Below are positions 5,737-8,241 of a stretch of 8,241 nucleotides of DNA, piece by piece (the first letter of the stretch is position 1; the number at the start of each line of letters is the position of its first letter). A program made the translations under genes and the position numbers. The notes beneath the pieces are model-generated. The model was not told the DNA's origin. It ran no database searches and saw nothing but the letters and a program-made list of their open reading frames with translations. Source of the DNA: Deltaproteobacteria bacterium (GTDB lineage Bacteria > Desulfobacterota > Desulfobacteria > Desulfobacterales > JAUVGT01); assembly GCA_030593645.1 (NCBI GenBank), contig JAUVGT010000222.1, positions 1-8,241 of the forward strand, written 5' to 3'.

Positions 5737-7419
5737 TTAATTCTCTTCAATCCACGGTATGTTCAAATTAAACGACGATCCTTCATCCACCTTGGACTCC
5801 ACGGTGATTGTACCACCCAGTCTTTCAACAAATCTTTGGACCATGGGCAATCCGAGACCCGTCCCCTTTGTACCTTTTGTGGTAAAAAAGAGCTGGAATA
5901 CATTATTAATCCGGTCTGATTCGATCCCGCAGCCATTGTCGCTGACACCGATGTTCAGATGATTTTGCGCATCCACAGATGTCGAAATTGTAATCGTACC
6001 ATTATCTTTTTCTTGTACAGCATCACTCGCGTTGACCACAAGGTTAAGAAGCGCGCGCTTCAAACCGGATTCATCCATCACCCACTTTGTAAGGTTAGAA
6101 TCAAAATCCAATACCAGTTTATTTCCCTTACTGGTGATGTTTTCTTGAAAAAAATCACGATAACTGAGCAATGTCGAATTGATATCAATTAAATCCAATT
6201 TAACAGGATGCACACGTGTAAAATTGAGCATATTAGCAGATAAATTGTTAATCTGTTCAAGACATTTACGCACAAGCAGCCAGCTCTTTTGAAGTTTTTC
6301 ATCCGCGATACCCTGCATGCGCATATTCATCAATTCTTCAACGCCCTTATTGATAGTCAGCATATTCTTGATATTATGTGCAATATTGGTGATGGTCAGA
6401 CCTATGGCCGCCATTCTTTCATTTTGTACCGCTTCTCGCTGCAACCGGGAATTATCAATCGCGATTGACATTTCATTTGCCACTGCCGCCGTGAATTCCA
6501 GATCATTCTGGGTAAAAGAATCCAGTACCTGGCTGGTATCCAGATGCAGCACACCGATCACCCTGTCCCCGCTGATGAGTGGCACACAAATAATGGAATT
6601 AAGATTGTGCACCCTGATGGAATCCGCCATCTCAAAACGTGAGTCATCCAGGGCATCCTTGCTGACAACCGCCAGCTTGTCCTTAATGACTTTGTTAATG
6701 ACTGTTTGACTGACCGGGATGACATCTCCCTCGGGCCTTTTATGACAATATTTAACGATACGAGCCTCAAGAGGATCTTTTGAACTTGATCGAAGCATAA
6801 CCACACCGCGTTCTGCTGAAGGGAGTGCTCCGAATATTAGATCGGTTCCCATACTCAAAACTTCATCGGCATTTTTCGCATATCTTAAGTTGTCACTCAA
6901 TTGGTACAGCAGCAGCAGCCGGCTGTGGGCTTCCACCGCTTTTTCCGCGCTGATTTCTTTTTTGTCTTTATTGGGATCAAGAAATGTCTGGGCCGCGACT
7001 TCAGCCTTGCGCGCGACCATATCAGACAGCTGAATATCATCTTCTTGGAAACAAACGGTATCTTCATTGAAGGTATAGATTGATTCAGTATCATCTTGCT
7101 CCGGGTCTTTGAGTGTAAAGATAAAAGAACGGTCACCAAATACAATTTGATCATTATGCTTAAGGGAAATATTTTTGATACGCTTTTTATTTACATATGT
7201 ACCATTACGCGATTTTATATCAGACAGAACATATTGACCGTCGATTAGTGATATCTTTGCATGATTGCGGGAGACTGCGCCATGTGAGAGATAGAGGGTA
7301 TTTGATCGACTTCGTCCTATTGTAATAACACCCGGATCAAGACGGATTGATCTTGAAAAAGATTCCATCGGAAGGGGAACAAGATAGGCGTATGGAATAA
7401 CATGAAGATTATCAGTCAT
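5737..7419 (-). CDS. FHA-GAF sensor histidine kinase, cytoplasmic, orphan in this window
   Basis: A 560-residue signalling kinase with no membrane segments. An FHA domain (about 31-103) has GRSRSN, SRNHAKI (Ser50, Arg51) and SRNGTYVN (Asn72), the phosphothreonine-binding residues. A polar linker leads to a GAF domain (about 176-323) with SIICVPLISGDRVIGVLHLDT, which probably binds a small ligand. A helical dimerisation region carries the putative phospho-acceptor His348 in NIAHNIKNML, followed by an ATPase domain: N box NLVVNASDAV (459-468), G1 DNGCGI (494-499), F box FFTTKG (511-516) and G2 GTGLGLP (519-525). The H box has Asn where HisKA proteins usually have Glu or Asp, and Met where they often have Pro. 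The FHA domain suggests input from a Ser/Thr kinase. No response regulator is adjacent. The ATG at 7419 has only a weak ribosome binding site, and the alternative ATG at 7368 is no better, so the exact start is uncertain. Confidence 0.93.
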   Translation of the reverse strand: MTDNLHVIPYAYLVPLPMESFSRSIRLDPGVITIGRSRSNTLYLSHGAVSRNHAKISLIDGQYVLSDIKSRNGTYVNKKRIKNISLKHNDQIVFGDRSFIFTLKDPEQDDTESIYTFNEDTVCFQEDDIQLSDMVARKAEVAAQTFLDPNKDKKEISAEKAVEAHSRLLLLYQLSDNLRYAKNADEVLSMGTDLIFGALPSAERGVVMLRSSSKDPLEARIVKYCHKRPEGDVIPVSQTVINKVIKDKLAVVSKDALDDSRFEMADSIRVHNLNSIICVPLISGDRVIGVLHLDTSQVLDSFTQNDLEFTAAVANEMSIAIDNSRLQREAVQNERMAAIGLTITNIAHNIKNMLTINKGVEELMNMRMQGIADEKLQKSWLLVRKCLEQINNLSANMLNFTRVHPVKLDLIDINSTLLSYRDFFQENITSKGNKLVLDFDSNLTKWVMDESGLKRALLNLVVNASDAVQEKDNGTITISTSVDAQNHLNIGVSDNGCGIESDRINNVFQLFFTTKGTKGTGLGLPMVQRFVERLGGTITVESKVDEGSSFNLNIPWIEEN

Positions 7420-7654
7420 AATTACACTTAAATATCATCAAAGCGTACCGTCTGTATGTTAAGATATTTACTGGATTTTAATCGATAAATTCCATTTTAA
7501 ATCCGACTTCAACATTAAAACTTTCGCAGCATATAATGATATATACCATATCAATGTTCAATTAGTCTATCATGTATTATAAATTTATTCGAGTACTTTT
7601 TTACAGCCGGATGATTGATTACTGTAATATGGATTTGAATCAAGAGGATCGAAT

Positions 7655-7709
7655 TTCGAGATTTTCGCTGCACAACACCACCCAATATTGAAGGCAGCGA
7701 AATCCCGAA
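7655..7709. repeat. Long interrupted inverted repeat (hairpin)
   Basis: GATTTTCGCTGC (7660-7671) pairs with GCAGCGAAATC (7694-7704) with one bulged T. The stem extends outward by TTCG (7655-7658) with CGAA (7706-7709) after an A-C mismatch. The loop is 22 bases and contains CAACACCACCC. No T-run follows on either strand, so it is not a typical intrinsic terminator. An alternative small hairpin TCCC-GAA-GGGA (7703-7713) overlaps its right foot and would cover part of the ribosome binding site at 7711-7715. Confidence 0.65.
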
Positions 7710-7721
7710 GGGAGGAATGGT

Positions 7722-7775
7722 ATGACAGTGAACGCCGAATGTTGCTTACTGATGCTGAAATGTTGTTTTAATTGA
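7722..7775 (+). CDS. Possible 17-residue Cys-rich mini-ORF (MTVNAECCLLMLKCCFN)
   Basis: The frame runs from ATG at 7722 to TGA at 7773-7775. It has a near-ideal ribosome binding site, GGAGG at 7711-7715 with the six-base spacer AATGGT. Four of its 17 residues are cysteines, in two CC pairs. It lies immediately after a long hairpin and is antisense to both neighbours' direction. I do not recognise the peptide. It could be a leader peptide, a small metal-binding or membrane-associated peptide, or chance within a repeat. The region includes an imperfect direct repeat (GCCGAATGTTG at 7734-7744, GCTGAAATGTTG at 7754-7765), which could by itself produce the CC pairs. No continuing gene follows on the plus strand, which weakens the leader idea. 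Confidence 0.2.
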   Translation: MTVNAECCLLMLKCCFN

Positions 7776-7824
7776 TCATTTATTCATATATATAGTCTAA
7801 CCCGGGTACAGGTAAAAGCAGGTG

Positions 7825-8241
7825 TTATTGTATGGGAACCAGAACGATTTCTATTTTTCGCGTCCGGATCCGATTTTTTTCGGTATCATTAACAGTCATC
7901 GGTTGATTATAACTGTATCCTGCTGCTGAAACACTGCCCGGTAAAAACGTGGTCTTTTCCTGTAAAAAACGGGCCACTGATGCCGACCTTGCCGCGGACA
8001 ACTCCCAGGTAGAAGGAAATTTCCTTTTTAATGAATGGTTTACAACCTTGTTTTGTGGATGTTTTTCCACAAGCCGATTCATCGTTTTTTTCTTCTGAAA
8101 ACTTTCCGCAACCTCCATCAGCAGCTTTCTGCCCCGTTTATTAATTTTCGATGAGCCAGAGTTAAACAAGGCTTCATCCACTATCGTAATCTTTAGTTTA
8201 CCCTGGACATCTTCAACTTTAATCTGATTGGCCGCAATCTG
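7825..8241 (-). CDS. OmpA/MotB-family C-terminal domain protein (5' end outside window)
   Basis: The frame stays open to the end of the window, so the 138 visible residues are only the C-terminal part; the GTG at 8181 falls inside the domain and is not a convincing start. They form an OmpA/MotB-type periplasmic peptidoglycan-binding domain: KLKITIVDEALFNSGSSKINKRGRKLL (15-41), FPSTWELSAARSASVARFLQ (75-94), SAAGYSYNQPMTVNDTEKNR (105-124) and the final KIEIVLVP strand. The FPSxWELSxARSxSV block is closer to MotB and its relatives than to classic OmpA. Two features are odd. The usual EGHTDN segment reads EKHPQN (59-64), losing the Asp that binds diaminopimelate, although the Arg of LSAAR (Arg85) remains. 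The usual NRR before the last strand reads RTR (126-128). The missing N-terminus should show whether it has a MotB transmembrane plug or a lipoprotein signal. The direction matches the kinase, but a 405-bp gap separates them. Confidence 0.85.
   Translation of the reverse strand, partial: QIAANQIKVEDVQGKLKITIVDEALFNSGSSKINKRGRKLLMEVAESFQKKKTMNRLVEKHPQNKVVNHSLKRKFPSTWELSAARSASVARFLQEKTTFLPGSVSAAGYSYNQPMTVNDTEKNRIRTRKIEIVLVPIQ

Larger units (their letters stand above)
7420..7824. other. 405-bp spacer upstream of the kinase gene
   Basis: Bases 7420-7620 are AT-rich and should hold the kinase promoter; TTGAAC with CATTAT 17 bases later on the minus strand (about 7525-7562) is a weak candidate only. 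Bases 7655-7709 form a long inverted repeat, and a 17-codon frame with a strong ribosome binding site follows on the plus strand at 7722-7775. From 7776 to 7824 I see nothing. No clear terminator follows the OmpA/MotB gene. Confidence 0.55.

Noticed and set aside
6317..6709. Open frame of 130 codons opposite the kinase gene
   Set aside because: It is fully antisense to the GAF/HisKA coding region, which is strongly supported by motifs; no ribosome binding site or family likeness.
7669..7684. Sigma54-like site on the minus strand (TGGGTG-N5-GTGCA) upstream of the kinase
   Set aside because: The GG and GC spacing fits, but other consensus positions fail, it lies in the loop of a hairpin, and it is about 250 bp from the kinase start.

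Overview
The window looks like ordinary chromosomal DNA, of moderate G+C, from a Gram-negative bacterium, most likely a member of the Desulfobacterota (Desulfobacterales-like). Three things point there: an apparent CobA-HemD fusion for siroheme/tetrapyrrole synthesis, a cmoA-cmoB pair, and intergenic spacers carrying dispersed repeats of the ATTCCCGT...ACGGGAAT type and short GACGTTC-like heptamers. The assignment is inferred from gene content and style and was not tested by any search. No rRNA, tRNA, CRISPR array, transposase or phage gene was recognised.

Layout. (1) At 1-919 (+) is the 3' end of a fused uroporphyrinogen-III methyltransferase/synthase gene. (2) At 920-1146 is a spacer made largely of degenerate inverted repeats. 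(3) At 1147-3840 (-) are three co-directional genes in transcription order cmoA, cmoB, and a small histone-deacetylase-fold hydrolase. CmoA makes carboxy-SAM from SAM and prephenate, and CmoB uses it to make 5-carboxymethoxyuridine (cmo5U) at tRNA position 34. (4) At 3841-4159 is a divergent intergenic region with a shortened hairpin repeat fused to a five-unit heptamer array. (5) At 4160-5593 (+) is a stand-alone amidase-signature enzyme with a full Lys-Ser-Ser triad. (6) At 5594-5736 is a convergent spacer with two hairpins. (7) At 5737-7419 (-) is a cytoplasmic FHA-GAF histidine kinase with no partner regulator in view. (8) At 7420-7824 is a 405-bp spacer with a long hairpin followed by a well-placed ribosome binding site and a 17-codon Cys-rich ORF. 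(9) From 7825 to the window end (-) is the C-terminal part of an OmpA/MotB-type peptidoglycan-binding protein.

Only cmoA-cmoB form an obvious functional pair. The deacetylase follows them at operon-like spacing, but its role is unknown. The points most worth a second look are: a Tyr-to-His change in CmoB at the position of E. coli Tyr200, which contacts the carboxy-SAM carboxylate; a deacetylase about 37 residues shorter than usual between its zinc ligands; loss of the usual TD motif in the OmpA/MotB domain; the hairpin/RBS/mini-ORF arrangement at 7655-7775; and the hairpin-plus-heptamer repeats around the amidase. I see no clear candidate for a wholly new multi-gene system.
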